Assembly (NCBI RefSeq): GCF_900018785.1
Contig: NZ_FCOY01000006.1
Coordinates: 310,001 to 374,000 of the forward strand
From: Xanthomonas massiliensis
GTDB lineage: Bacteria; Pseudomonadota; Gammaproteobacteria; Xanthomonadales; Xanthomonadaceae
Direction: 5' to 3'
DNA length: 64,000 nt
Positions 47,214 through 55,166 of the stretch are shown here, piece by piece (the first letter of the stretch is position 1; every line of letters starts with the position of its first letter). The notes under the pieces were generated by a model. The model ran no database searches, was not told where the DNA came from, and saw only the letters and a list, made by a program, of their open reading frames with translations. The translations under genes were made by a program, and so were the position numbers.

Positions 47214-47250
47214 CCGCCTGGCCGGGGACGGCCGGGCGGTCTTTTTTTTG
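47214..47250 (+). terminator. Strong rho-independent terminator
   Basis: CCGCCTGGCCG (47214-47224) pairs with CGGCCGGGCGG (47229-47239), 11 bp with one G-T pair and a GGGA loop, followed by TC and eight T. It isolates the box set B promoter from upstream transcription. Confidence 0.92.
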
Positions 47251-47255
47251 CCGCC

Positions 47256-47304
47256 ACGGGTGGGTCCGCCGAACCGCCTACCCGTGCGGCGGCGACCTAC
47301 CCGT
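47256..47304 (+). promoter_or_regulatory. Direct-repeat boxes, set B (upstream of flavin oxidoreductase operon)
   Basis: CCTACCCGT occurs at 47277-47285 and, exactly 19 bp on, at 47296-47304. An inverted near-copy, ACGGGTGGG, lies at 47256-47264. A -10-like TAATGT is at 47334-47339, 38 bp after the start of the second box, giving a transcript start about 50 bases before the ATG at 47395. It is the best-conserved of the three sets. Proposed LAL-regulator site. Confidence 0.75.
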
Positions 47305-47394
47305 CACGCCGGTCCGGGGTGAACCGGCAGGCGCTAATGTCGCCTGCGGATCGGCGGATCGCGCATCGGCCGACGGTTGTCCGCGAGGAGTGTT

Positions 47395-48990
47395 ATGCAA
47401 GCCAGAAACAGTGGGACGATGACCCGCCGCCAGCTGCTGACCCGCATCGGGCTGGCCGCCGGGGGCGCGATGATGTACCAGGCGATGAGCAGCCTGGGCA
47501 TGGCCGCCGAGTCCAGCTACACCGGGCCGGTCCGGCTGGAGGGGGATCCGAAGGGCGCCACCGTGCTCATCCTCGGCGCCGGCCTGGCCGGCATGGCCTC
47601 GGCCTACGAGCTGCGCAAGGCCGGCTACAAGGTGAAGGTGCTGGAGTTCAACCGCCGTCCCGGCGGCCGCAACTGGAGCATCCACGGCGGGGACACCTAC
47701 ACCGAGCTGGGCGGCTACACCCAGCATTGCCAGTTCGACAAGGACCTGTACATCAATCCGGGCCCGTGGCGCATCCCCCACCACCATCGGGGCGTGCTGG
47801 CCTACTGCCGCGAATTCGGCGTGCCGCTGGAATCGTTCGTGCAGGTCAACTACAACGCGCTGCTGCACAGCACGAAGGCCTTCGGCGGCAAGCCGCAGCG
47901 TTTCCGCGACATCGATGCCGACTACAAGGGCCACGTCGCCGAGCTGCTGGCCAAGTGCACCCAGCAGCATGCCCTGGACCAGGCGGTCGGCAAGGAGGAC
48001 CAGGAGATCCTGCTCGAATCGCTGCGCAGCTGGGGTGCGCTGGACCGCAACTTCGGCTACGTGAAGGGCGAGGCCAGCAGTACCCGCCGCGGGTTCGCCA
48101 AGTACCCGGGCGGCGGCCTGTCGGGCAAGCCGGAGTTCTCCGAGCCGCTGGGCCTGGCGGAGGTGCTGCAGTCGCGCCTGTGGGGCTCGCTGGCGGCCGG
48201 CAACAACTACGAGATGCAGACCACCATGTTCCAGCCGGTGGGCGGCATGGACCAGATCGGCAAGGCCTTCGGCCGGCAGCTGGAAGGGGCGATCGAATAC
48301 GGCGCCAAGGTCACCCGCATCGACCAGGACGGCCGCGGCGTCAGCGTGGTCTATGAGCAGGACGGCAGCGAGCACGTGGCCAAGGCCGACTGGTGCATCT
48401 GCACGATCCCGCTGTCGGTGCTCAGCCGCATCCCGGTGCAGGTCAGCGATCCCATGGTCGAGGCCATCGGCAAGCTGCCGTATGCCGCCTCGGTGAAGTT
48501 CGGCCTGCAGTTCAAGCGCCGCTTCTGGGAGGAGGACGAAGCCATCTACGGCGGCATCAGCTACACCGACCTGCCGATCACCCAGATCAGCTACCCCAGC
48601 ACCGGCTACCACAGCTCGGGCAAGGGCGTGCTGCTGGGCGGCTATGTCTGGGGCCTGGGCGCCTACCAGTTCACCTCGATGACGCCGGAGGAGCGCGTGC
48701 GCAAGGCGGTCGAATACGGCAGCCAGCTGCACCCGCAATATCCCGCCGAGTTCGACAATGGCGTCTCGGTGGCCTGGCACCGGGTGCCGTTCACCCATGG
48801 CTGCTTCGGCCAGTGGACCGAGAAGCTGCGCGAGCAGTACTACGGCACGCTGTGCCAGATCGACGGCCGCATCGCCCTGGCCGGCGAGCACATCTCCTAC
48901 ATCCCGGCCTGGCAGGAGGGCGCCATCCTCTCGGCGCACGACGTGATCCGTCGTCTCCATCGCAAGGTCCTGGCCGGAGGTCGCGCATGA
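47395..48990 (+). CDS. Exported FAD-dependent amine/L-amino-acid oxidoreductase
   Basis: The 531-residue flavoprotein belongs to the monoamine oxidase/L-amino-acid oxidase family: dinucleotide fold VLILGAGLAGMASAYELRKA (GxGxxG at about 60-65), FNRRPGGRNWS, and C-terminal FAD block GEHISYIPAWQEGAILSAH. The N terminus has a Tat-like signal, TRRQLLTRIGLAAGGAMM at residues 10-27, so export of the folded protein to the periplasm is likely. ATG 47395 follows GAGGAG. The cytochrome c gene overlaps its stop (ATGA), which argues for electron transfer to a cytochrome (dehydrogenase mode) rather than to oxygen. Substrate unknown; its product would be an imine. Confidence 0.88.
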   Translation: MQARNSGTMTRRQLLTRIGLAAGGAMMYQAMSSLGMAAESSYTGPVRLEGDPKGATVLILGAGLAGMASAYELRKAGYKVKVLEFNRRPGGRNWSIHGGDTYTELGGYTQHCQFDKDLYINPGPWRIPHHHRGVLAYCREFGVPLESFVQVNYNALLHSTKAFGGKPQRFRDIDADYKGHVAELLAKCTQQHALDQAVGKEDQEILLESLRSWGALDRNFGYVKGEASSTRRGFAKYPGGGLSGKPEFSEPLGLAEVLQSRLWGSLAAGNNYEMQTTMFQPVGGMDQIGKAFGRQLEGAIEYGAKVTRIDQDGRGVSVVYEQDGSEHVAKADWCICTIPLSVLSRIPVQVSDPMVEAIGKLPYAASVKFGLQFKRRFWEEDEAIYGGISYTDLPITQISYPSTGYHSSGKGVLLGGYVWGLGAYQFTSMTPEERVRKAVEYGSQLHPQYPAEFDNGVSVAWHRVPFTHGCFGQWTEKLREQYYGTLCQIDGRIALAGEHISYIPAWQEGAILSAHDVIRRLHRKVLAGGRA

Positions 48991-49421
48991 ACGTCCGTTC
49001 CCGTCTGCGTGCCGCCCTGGTCGGCGCGACCCTGGCCGCCGTGGCGGTGCTGGTGGCGCCGCCGATGCTGGTCGGGGCCCATGCCCAGACTTCCGACGCC
49101 ACCCCGCTGTTCCCGCCGACCGTGTTCTCGCAGGTGCATGGCGACGTGGTGTACGCCAGCATCTGCCAGGGCTGCCACATGCCCGCGGGGCAGGGGGCCG
49201 TCGGCGCCGGCGAATATCCCGCCCTGGCCGACAACCCCAAGCTCGGCGCCGGCCCGTACGTGGCGATGATGGTGCTCGACGGCCATGGCGCCATGCCCGG
49301 CTTCGCCGATATGCTCAACGACCAGCAGGTGGCCGAGGTGGTGAACTACGTGCGTACCCATTTCGGCAACGCCTATCCCGACCGCATCGGCGAGGCCGAC
49401 GTCAAGGCGCTGCGCCACTGA
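48987..49421 (+). CDS. Periplasmic class I c-type cytochrome
   Basis: The 144-residue protein has a signal peptide (LVGATLAAVAVLVAPPMLVG), one heme site CQGCH at residues 60-64, and an axial Met candidate in HGAMPGFADML about 40 residues later. The fold is that of small cytochrome c electron carriers. Translation is coupled to the flavin oxidoreductase by a 4-base overlap, so it is the probable first electron acceptor. The stop overlaps an in-frame upstream ATG of the RidA gene (TGATG). Confidence 0.92.
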   Translation: MNVRSRLRAALVGATLAAVAVLVAPPMLVGAHAQTSDATPLFPPTVFSQVHGDVVYASICQGCHMPAGQGAVGAGEYPALADNPKLGAGPYVAMMVLDGHGAMPGFADMLNDQQVAEVVNYVRTHFGNAYPDRIGEADVKALRH

Positions 49422-49459
49422 TGGCTTCCAATGTCCCTCGATTCCTGGAGAACGACGCG

Positions 49460-49963
49460 ATGATTCCTTCCTCCCTCGTGCGGGGCGCGCTGCTGGCCGC
49501 CATCCTGCTGCCCGGCCTGGCCTGCGCGGCCGACGTGGTCCGCCACGGCGTTCCCGGCAGCGACTTCCCCATCGCCACGGCGGTGGAGGTGCCGGCCGGC
49601 AAGACCACGATCTACCTCAGCGGCAAGGTGCCGGGCGTGGCCAACCCGGAGGCGCCCAAGGGCTCGCTGGAGGCCTACGGCGATACCAAGACCCAGACCA
49701 TCAGCGTGCTCACCCAGATCCAGAAGCAGCTCGAGTCGCTGGGCCTGGGCATGAAGGACGTGGTCAAGATGCAGGCCTTCCTCGTGGGCGGGCCGGAGAC
49801 CGAAGGCAAGATGGATTTCGCCGGCTTCATGGAGGGCTACACCCAGTTCTTCGGCAAGGCGGCCAACCAGCCCAACCTGCCGGCGCGCTCGGCCTTCCAG
49901 ATCGCCGCGCTGGGCAACCCGGCCTTCCGCGTGGAGATCGAGGTGGTCGCCGTGCGTCCGTGA
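49460..49963 (+). CDS. Exported RidA-family (YjgF/YER057c/UK114) imine deaminase
   Basis: The 167-residue protein carries a signal peptide (SLVRGALLAAILLPGLACA) before a complete RidA domain. The conserved Arg that holds the substrate carboxylate lies in LPARSAFQIAALG, and the C-terminal strand is FRVEIEVVAV. RidA proteins hydrolyse reactive enamines and imines to ketone and ammonia, usually in the cytoplasm; export is unusual. ATG 49460 is chosen because GGAG precedes it and the signal peptide then starts properly; ATG 49421, overlapping the cytochrome stop, is an alternative. Placement after an imine-forming flavoenzyme gives a direct rationale. Confidence 0.9.
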   Translation: MIPSSLVRGALLAAILLPGLACAADVVRHGVPGSDFPIATAVEVPAGKTTIYLSGKVPGVANPEAPKGSLEAYGDTKTQTISVLTQIQKQLESLGLGMKDVVKMQAFLVGGPETEGKMDFAGFMEGYTQFFGKAANQPNLPARSAFQIAALGNPAFRVEIEVVAVRP

Positions 49964-50106
49964 TCGTGGCGCGGACGGCGGATCCGGCCGGTTCCCGGCC
50001 TCGCGCCGCTATCGGAAAACGCCGTCCTGGTGCATCTTGGCCGCTGCCGGGAATGCGCTGAATCCGCCTCCTGTCCTTTCTTCCCTACGTTCTGGAGCGT
50101 GTCGTC

Positions 50107-50556
50107 GTGAAGCTGTCTTCTGTCCTGCTGGTTCTGTGTTTCCTGCTGTTCGCGCCCGCCGCCTGGGCCAAGACCTGTGCGGTAACCATCGACGGCAACG
50201 ACCAGATGAAATTCGACAAGTCCGAGATCAAGGTCGCCGGCGACTGCACCGAGGTCAGCCTGACCCTCAAGCATTCCGGCAAGATGGCGGCCAACGTGAT
50301 GGGCCACAACTGGGTGCTGACCAAGACCGCCGACTACCAGGCCGTGTCCTCCGCCGGCATGCGCGCCAGCCTGGCCGACAGCTACCTGCCCAAGGCCGAT
50401 GCGCGGGTAATCGCCCATACCAAGGTGATCGGCGGCGGCGAGTCCACCACCGTCAAGTTCTCCACCGCCAAGCTGGCCAAGGGCGGCGACTACACGTTCT
50501 TCTGCTCCTTCCCCGGCCATGCGGCGATGATGCACGGCAAGTTCGTCTTCGGCTGA
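50107..50556 (+). CDS. Azurin, periplasmic blue copper protein
   Basis: The 149-residue protein has a signal peptide ending PAAWA, then the azurin start [16 protein letters not shown]. Copper ligands are visible: His in MGHNWVL, then Cys, His and Met in [16 protein letters not shown] (spacing C-x4-H-x3-M). Azurin carries single electrons between cytochromes and dehydrogenases or terminal reductases. The start is GTG 50107 with GGAG upstream. It lies 143 bases after the RidA gene on the same strand, without an obvious terminator or box between them, so co-transcription with the oxidoreductase is plausible. A bidirectional terminator follows. Confidence 0.95.
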   Translation: MKLSSVLLVLCFLLFAPAAWAKTCAVTIDGNDQMKFDKSEIKVAGDCTEVSLTLKHSGKMAANVMGHNWVLTKTADYQAVSSAGMRASLADSYLPKADARVIAHTKVIGGGESTTVKFSTAKLAKGGDYTFFCSFPGHAAMMHGKFVFG

Positions 50557-50577
50557 GCCGGGCGAGCGCGTCACCGG

Positions 50578-50603
50578 GGCCCCGCCGGCGCGTCGGCGGG
50601 GCC
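50578..50603. terminator. Bidirectional stem-loop between azurin and LAL regulator genes
   Basis: GGCCCCGCCG (50578-50587) and CGGCGGGGCC (50594-50603) form a perfect 10-bp stem with a 6-base loop, followed by TCGTCGTTTCC. It lies between the convergent stops at 50556 and 50624. Confidence 0.72.
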
Positions 50604-50623
50604 TCGTCGTTTCCGGGCGTCGT

Positions 50624-53362
50624 TCAGGGCCGGACCAGGCCCTGGCGCGCCGCCGCGGCCAGCGCCGCCTCGCGGCTGTCCGCCTCGAGCTTGCGGTAGA
50701 TGTTCTTCAGGTGGAACTTGACGGTGTTCTCCGACAGGCCCAGCCGGCGTGCGATCTGCTTGTTGGCGCAGCCGCGCGCCAGTTCCACCAGGACCTCCAT
50801 CTCGCGCGTGCTGAACAGTTCGCTGGCGGCCGCCTCGTCGTCCTGCAGCCGGTCGAGCAGGGCCTGCACGGTATAGGCACGGGTGGTGCCTGCGCCGATC
50901 TCCGGGTCGTTCTGGCGCGCCACGCGCAACATCGCCTTGGCCGGCAGGCCCAGTTCGGCGACCGCGTGCCAGCCCAGGGTCGTGGCGATCTGGTCCAGCA
51001 CCTGGCGCAGCGGCGCCATCGAGGTGTCGGCCTCGCCGCGCTGCTGCAGCACCAGGGCCAGCCGCGCCCGGGCACGTACCAGGTGGTGGCGGTCATCGCG
51101 TGCCAGCGCCTGCTGCTCGATCGCGTACAGCAGCTGCAGGGCCTGCTGGCTGCGGCCGGCGCGGGCATGCCAGTCGGCCAGGGCGAACCCCAGGGCCGCG
51201 GCCGTGCGCCAGCCATGGGCATGGTCCAGGGCGTATTGCCAGGCCTCCTCGCCGCCGCAGCGGGCCACCAGCGTATCCACGGCCGGGTGCTCGGGCAGTT
51301 CCAGGGCGACATGGACGCGCCAGGCACCGGCCAGGTCGGCCAGGCGGGTGAGGTGGCGGCGATGGGCGAAGGCGTCCACCTCGTCGAGCAGCGCCAGGGC
51401 GGTGCGTCCGCTGCGGTCGCGCTGCCGGGCCAGGGCCAGGGCGGTCTCGTAGCCGGCCACGAAGACGTCCAGCCAGCCGTCGTGGCGCTGCAGGAACGCG
51501 AGCGCGGGCTCGAGCAGGTCGGCGGCCTCGTCGTAGCGCCCGCGCTCGCACTGCAGGCGGGCCAGCAGGCAGCGGCCGCAGGCGGCCAGCACCGCGCCCG
51601 CGCCCTGGCGGTGGTCGGCCACGGCCAGGGCCTGGCGGTAGAGGGTCTCGGCATGGTCCAGCTCGCCGCGGTAGAAGCAGGCCTGGCCCAGCTGGGTCAG
51701 TGCCCAGCCCACGCCGATCGCGTTGCCGGCCTGCTGCATCCAGGCCTGGCCGTGCCCGGCCAGCTCCGTGGCCTGGGCGAACTGGCCGCGTCCCAGCGCG
51801 CTGGAGGCGGCGATGCACAGCAGCGTGCCGCGGCCGATGGCATCGCCGGCGTCCAGGGCTTCGGCCTGGGCCACGACCTGGCTCGTGCCGTGCGGCTTGG
51901 CGCAGATCTCGTCGAGCAGGTCGCGCAGCAACGCGGCGACGATGGTGTAGTCGCGCTCGCAGGCGGCGCGCTCGTTCGCATCGAAATGGCGGAAGCGCTC
52001 CAGCAGGGTGCGGGCGGGCGCGAACTCGCCCAGCTTCATGTGCAGATAGGCCTGGGTGAGGTTGAGCACCGGGGTGTCGCGCACCGCGGCCGGCGGGAAA
52101 TGGCGCATGAGCCCGCGCACCTGCGAGGGCACGTGGTCCAGCAGCAGCTGCCAGCCACCGGCGCGCGCGACGATGTCCGCGGCCAGCGCGATGTCGCCGG
52201 CCAGGCAGGCGTGGCGGACCGCCTCGCCGACGTCGCCGTGCACGTCCAGCCAGTGGGCGGCACGCCGGTGCAGCTGCGGGATGATCGCCGGCTCCTTGTG
52301 CTCCAGGCGCTGCTGCAGGTACTCGGCGAACAGCGGGTGGTAGCGGAACCACTCGTGCTCGCCATCGAGCGGGATCAGCAGGCCCATGAAATGCCCGAGG
52401 CGGGTCATCAGCTCGCCGCTGTCGCCGCGTCCGCGCATGGCATTGGCCAGCGCGGTATCGAAGCGCGCGAGCAGGCAGGTGTGGAGCAGGAAGCGGCGCA
52501 GTTCCTGGTCCAGGCCGTCGACGACCTGTTCGGTCAGGTAGGCGGCGATGCCGGCCGAACGTCCGGAGAACCGCGCGATCTCGTCCTGGCGGCGATCGTC
52601 GTCGGCGGCCCACAGCGAAGCCAGGTGCAGTGCCACCGCCCAGCCCTCGGTGCGCTGGCGCACCTGGCGCACGACCTCGGGGGAGGTGCGCGGCCCCAGC
52701 AACTGGCCCGCTTCGGCCTCGTCCATGGCCAGGTCGGCGGGCCCGAGCCGCAGCAGGTTGCCATGCACCGACAGCCGTGCCAGCGGCAGGGCCGGCGCGC
52801 GCCGGGTGGCCAGCAGCAGGTGCAGGTGGTTGCCGGCATGGACGATCAGGCGGCTGAGCAGCTCGTCGGTGGCCGGGCACTGGGCACGGTCGTAGTCGTC
52901 GAGTACCAGGGCGATGCGCCGGCCCGCGCCGCGCATGGCGTTGATCAGGGTGCCGGCCAGTTCGGCCGCGCCGATGTCGGCGGCCGGGCGCAGCAGCGCG
53001 AGCAGGGCCGGGGTGGGCTCCAGGCCGGCGCTGACCAGGCCGGCGGTCAGGTAGGCGGCGAGCGTGGCCGGCTCGGCATCGTCCTCGTCCAGCGACAGCC
53101 ACACGGTCAGCAGGTCCTCGCGCTGGCGCAGCCGTGCGAACCATTGCGCCAGGGTGGTGGTCTTGCCGTAGCCGGGAGGCGCCAGCAGCAGGGTCAGCGG
53201 CAGGGCCAGGCCTTCGTCCAGGCGACCGAGCAGGGTCGTGCGCGACACCGCGGTGATCCGCTGCGGCGGCGGGTCGAGCTTGGTCGCCAGCAGCCAGTCG
53301 ACGGCAAGCGGTGTCGCCGCCAGGGCGGTGCGGGGGGAAAGCAGGGCAACGTTCTTGAACAT
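50624..53362 (-). CDS. MalT-like (LAL) LuxR-family transcriptional activator
   Basis: The 912-residue STAND ATPase regulator opens with the MalT-like block TKLDPPPQRITAVSRTTLL and has Walker A APPGYGKT at residues 61-68 and a Walker-B-like IALVLDDYD near 149. A long helical repeat sensor region follows, and the C-terminal LuxR helix-turn-helix (FSTREMEVLVELARG, then LSENTVKFHLKNIY) occupies the last 65 or so residues. Members bind ATP and an inducer, oligomerise, and activate promoters with repeated short boxes. ATG 53362 matches the family N terminus. It sits amid three units whose promoters share a 19-bp-spaced repeat. The inducer is unknown. Confidence 0.92.
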   Translation of the reverse strand: MFKNVALLSPRTALAATPLAVDWLLATKLDPPPQRITAVSRTTLLGRLDEGLALPLTLLLAPPGYGKTTTLAQWFARLRQREDLLTVWLSLDEDDAEPATLAAYLTAGLVSAGLEPTPALLALLRPAADIGAAELAGTLINAMRGAGRRIALVLDDYDRAQCPATDELLSRLIVHAGNHLHLLLATRRAPALPLARLSVHGNLLRLGPADLAMDEAEAGQLLGPRTSPEVVRQVRQRTEGWAVALHLASLWAADDDRRQDEIARFSGRSAGIAAYLTEQVVDGLDQELRRFLLHTCLLARFDTALANAMRGRGDSGELMTRLGHFMGLLIPLDGEHEWFRYHPLFAEYLQQRLEHKEPAIIPQLHRRAAHWLDVHGDVGEAVRHACLAGDIALAADIVARAGGWQLLLDHVPSQVRGLMRHFPPAAVRDTPVLNLTQAYLHMKLGEFAPARTLLERFRHFDANERAACERDYTIVAALLRDLLDEICAKPHGTSQVVAQAEALDAGDAIGRGTLLCIAASSALGRGQFAQATELAGHGQAWMQQAGNAIGVGWALTQLGQACFYRGELDHAETLYRQALAVADHRQGAGAVLAACGRCLLARLQCERGRYDEAADLLEPALAFLQRHDGWLDVFVAGYETALALARQRDRSGRTALALLDEVDAFAHRRHLTRLADLAGAWRVHVALELPEHPAVDTLVARCGGEEAWQYALDHAHGWRTAAALGFALADWHARAGRSQQALQLLYAIEQQALARDDRHHLVRARARLALVLQQRGEADTSMAPLRQVLDQIATTLGWHAVAELGLPAKAMLRVARQNDPEIGAGTTRAYTVQALLDRLQDDEAAASELFSTREMEVLVELARGCANKQIARRLGLSENTVKFHLKNIYRKLEADSREAALAAAARQGLVRP

Positions 53363-53538
53363 GGGGGCTGTCACGATCAAGGTTGCGGCCCGGCATGACG
53401 CTGCCAGGACGAAAACGGCTTCCAGGTCCCCCCTGCCGCGGCAGGTCCGGAACCTGTGTGACCAGGGTCCCCACCCTCGCCCATCCCTGGACGCTTGTTG
53501 TAAACCTATGACAAGTGCCGCCCCGTGTAAAGACGCCG

Positions 53539-54861
53539 TTAAGCTTCGTTGGCCGCCCGGGTCTCCGTTCCGTGACCGCCCATCACCTGGAATGCCTCGC
53601 GCGCGGCCGCCAGTGTCGTCTCGATGACCGCGTCGTCGTGCGCGCTGGACACGAACCCGGCCTCGTAGGCCGACGGGGCGAAGAACACGCCGCGCTCGAG
53701 CATGGCGTTGAAGAAGCGCGCGAAGGCGGCGGTGTCGCAGGCGGTGGCCTGGGCATAGGTCTCCACCTTGGCGGTGGTGAAGAACAGGCCGAACATGCCG
53801 CCGACCTGGTTGGTGCTGAAGGGCACGCCGGCGGCGCGGGCGGCATCCTCCAGCCCCTGGCACAGCGCGGCGGCGGTGGCCGCCAGGCGCTCGTGGAAGC
53901 CCGGCGCCTGCACCAGTTCGAGCATCGCCAGGCCGGCGGCCATGGCCACCGGATTGCCGCTGAGCGTGCCGGCCTGGTAGATCGGCCCGGCCGGGGCGAT
54001 CTGCTCCATCAGCGCGCGGCGGCCGCCGTAGGCACCGACGGGCATGCCGCCGCCGATCACCTTGCCGAAGGTGGTCAGATCCGGGGTGATGCCGTAGTAG
54101 GCCTGGGCTCCGCCCAGGGCGACACGGAAGCCGGTCATCACCTCGTCCAGCACCAGCAGCGCGCCGTGGCGCGTGCACAACGCGCGCAGGTGCTGCAGGA
54201 AGCCCGGGCGCGGCGGGATGCAATTGGCGTTGCCGACCACCGGTTCGACGATCACGCAGGCGATCCTGTCGCCGATCTGCTCGAACAGCGCGGAGGCGGC
54301 CTCGGCATCGTTGTAGGGCAGGGTGGCGGTCAGCTCGCTCAGCCCGGCGGGCACGCCCGGCGAGGTCGGCGTGCCGAAGGTCAGCATGCCGCTGCCGGCC
54401 TTGACCAGGAACGAGTCGCCGTGGCCGTGGTAGCAGCCCTCGAACTTGACGATGCACGGCCGGCCGGTGGCGCCGCGCGCCAGGCGGATGGCCGACATCG
54501 TCGCCTCGGTGCCGGAATTGACCATGCGCACCATCTCGCACGACGGCACCAGGCGGGTGATGGTCTCGGCCATGGTCACCTCGGCCGGGCATGGGGCGCC
54601 ATAGGACAGGCCGTCGCGCACCGCCTTCTCCACCGCCTCGCGCACCGCCGGGTGGTTGTGCCCGGCGATCATCGGCCCCCACGAACCGACGTAGTCGATG
54701 TAGCGGTTGCCGTCCACGTCGAACAGGTACGGGCCGTCGGCCCGGGCCACGAAGAACGGTTCGCCGCCGACCGAGCCGAATGCACGCACCGGCGAGTTGA
54801 CCCCGCCGGGCAGCAGCGCGCGGGCGCGGGCGAACAGGGCGTGGGAGCGGGTGTGGTTCAT
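53539..54861 (-). CDS. hemL: Glutamate-1-semialdehyde 2,1-aminomutase
   Basis: This 440-residue class III PLP enzyme makes 5-aminolevulinate for tetrapyrrole synthesis by the C5 pathway. It begins with the family block [20 protein letters not shown] and has [31 protein letters not shown], and the PLP lysine in [21 protein letters not shown] 54861 matches other HemL starts; the frame is open 24 codons further. It is divergent from the Oar-like receptor at 55167, and box set C lies in their shared 305-base region. It is probably a resident gene rather than a member of the peptide/amine regulon, though heme supply could link them. Confidence 0.95.
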   Translation of the reverse strand: MNHTRSHALFARARALLPGGVNSPVRAFGSVGGEPFFVARADGPYLFDVDGNRYIDYVGSWGPMIAGHNHPAVREAVEKAVRDGLSYGAPCPAEVTMAETITRLVPSCEMVRMVNSGTEATMSAIRLARGATGRPCIVKFEGCYHGHGDSFLVKAGSGMLTFGTPTSPGVPAGLSELTATLPYNDAEAASALFEQIGDRIACVIVEPVVGNANCIPPRPGFLQHLRALCTRHGALLVLDEVMTGFRVALGGAQAYYGITPDLTTFGKVIGGGMPVGAYGGRRALMEQIAPAGPIYQAGTLSGNPVAMAAGLAMLELVQAPGFHERLAATAAALCQGLEDAARAAGVPFSTNQVGGMFGLFFTTAKVETYAQATACDTAAFARFFNAMLERGVFFAPSAYEAGFVSSAHDDAVIETTLAAAREAFQVMGGHGTETRAANEA

Positions 54862-54947
54862 CGGGGAATCCCTTGTGGATGGCAGGCGAGGGCCGCGGAG
54901 GCCGGACACCGATTGTCCCGCGCCGCCTCCCATGGGGACAACCGGCG

Positions 54948-54988
54948 CCTACCCGTGCCTGTCGCACCCACCCGCCCGGGTGGGTGCC
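54948..54988 (+). promoter_or_regulatory. Direct-repeat boxes, set C (upstream of TonB receptor 55167)
   Basis: CCTACCCGT (54948-54956) and CCCACCCGC (54967-54975) have starts 19 bp apart, as in sets A and B. The second copy is also the left half of an 11-bp-arm palindrome (54965-54988) that supplies an inverted copy. A -10-like TAGGAT lies at 55007-55012, 40 bp after the start of the second box. It lies between divergent hemL and the receptor gene. Confidence 0.7.
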
Positions 54989-55166
54989 AGCGCGGCGGCG
55001 CCTCCCTAGGATCGGGAGCCGCAGTGCATGTGGTGATGGCCCATGGCCATTTCCCGGCGCGGGCGGCAGCGGTGGATGTTTCCACCGGCGGCTGGGGGAG
55101 CCGACTGCCACGTTCCCGTTCGTTCCTGTTTTCTTTTTTCCTGTTCCGATTTCGGGGAGATACCTG

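Larger units (their letters stand above)
46839..47394 (+). other. Intergenic region with receptor 3' hairpin and possible small RNA
   Basis: No protein gene was recognised in 556 bases. A hairpin at 46862-46892 (stem with one bulge) lies 24 bases after the receptor stop and has no T-tract. A second hairpin (8-bp arms near 47159-47185) is followed by the strong terminator at 47214-47250, about 375 bases past the receptor. That layout suggests a long 3' UTR or a separate small RNA. Box set B and the promoter for 47395 follow. Confidence 0.5.

Noticed and set aside
53363-53538. LAL-regulator autoregulatory boxes upstream of its own gene
   Set aside because: No CCYACCCGY copy in either orientation was found in the region between the regulator and hemL.
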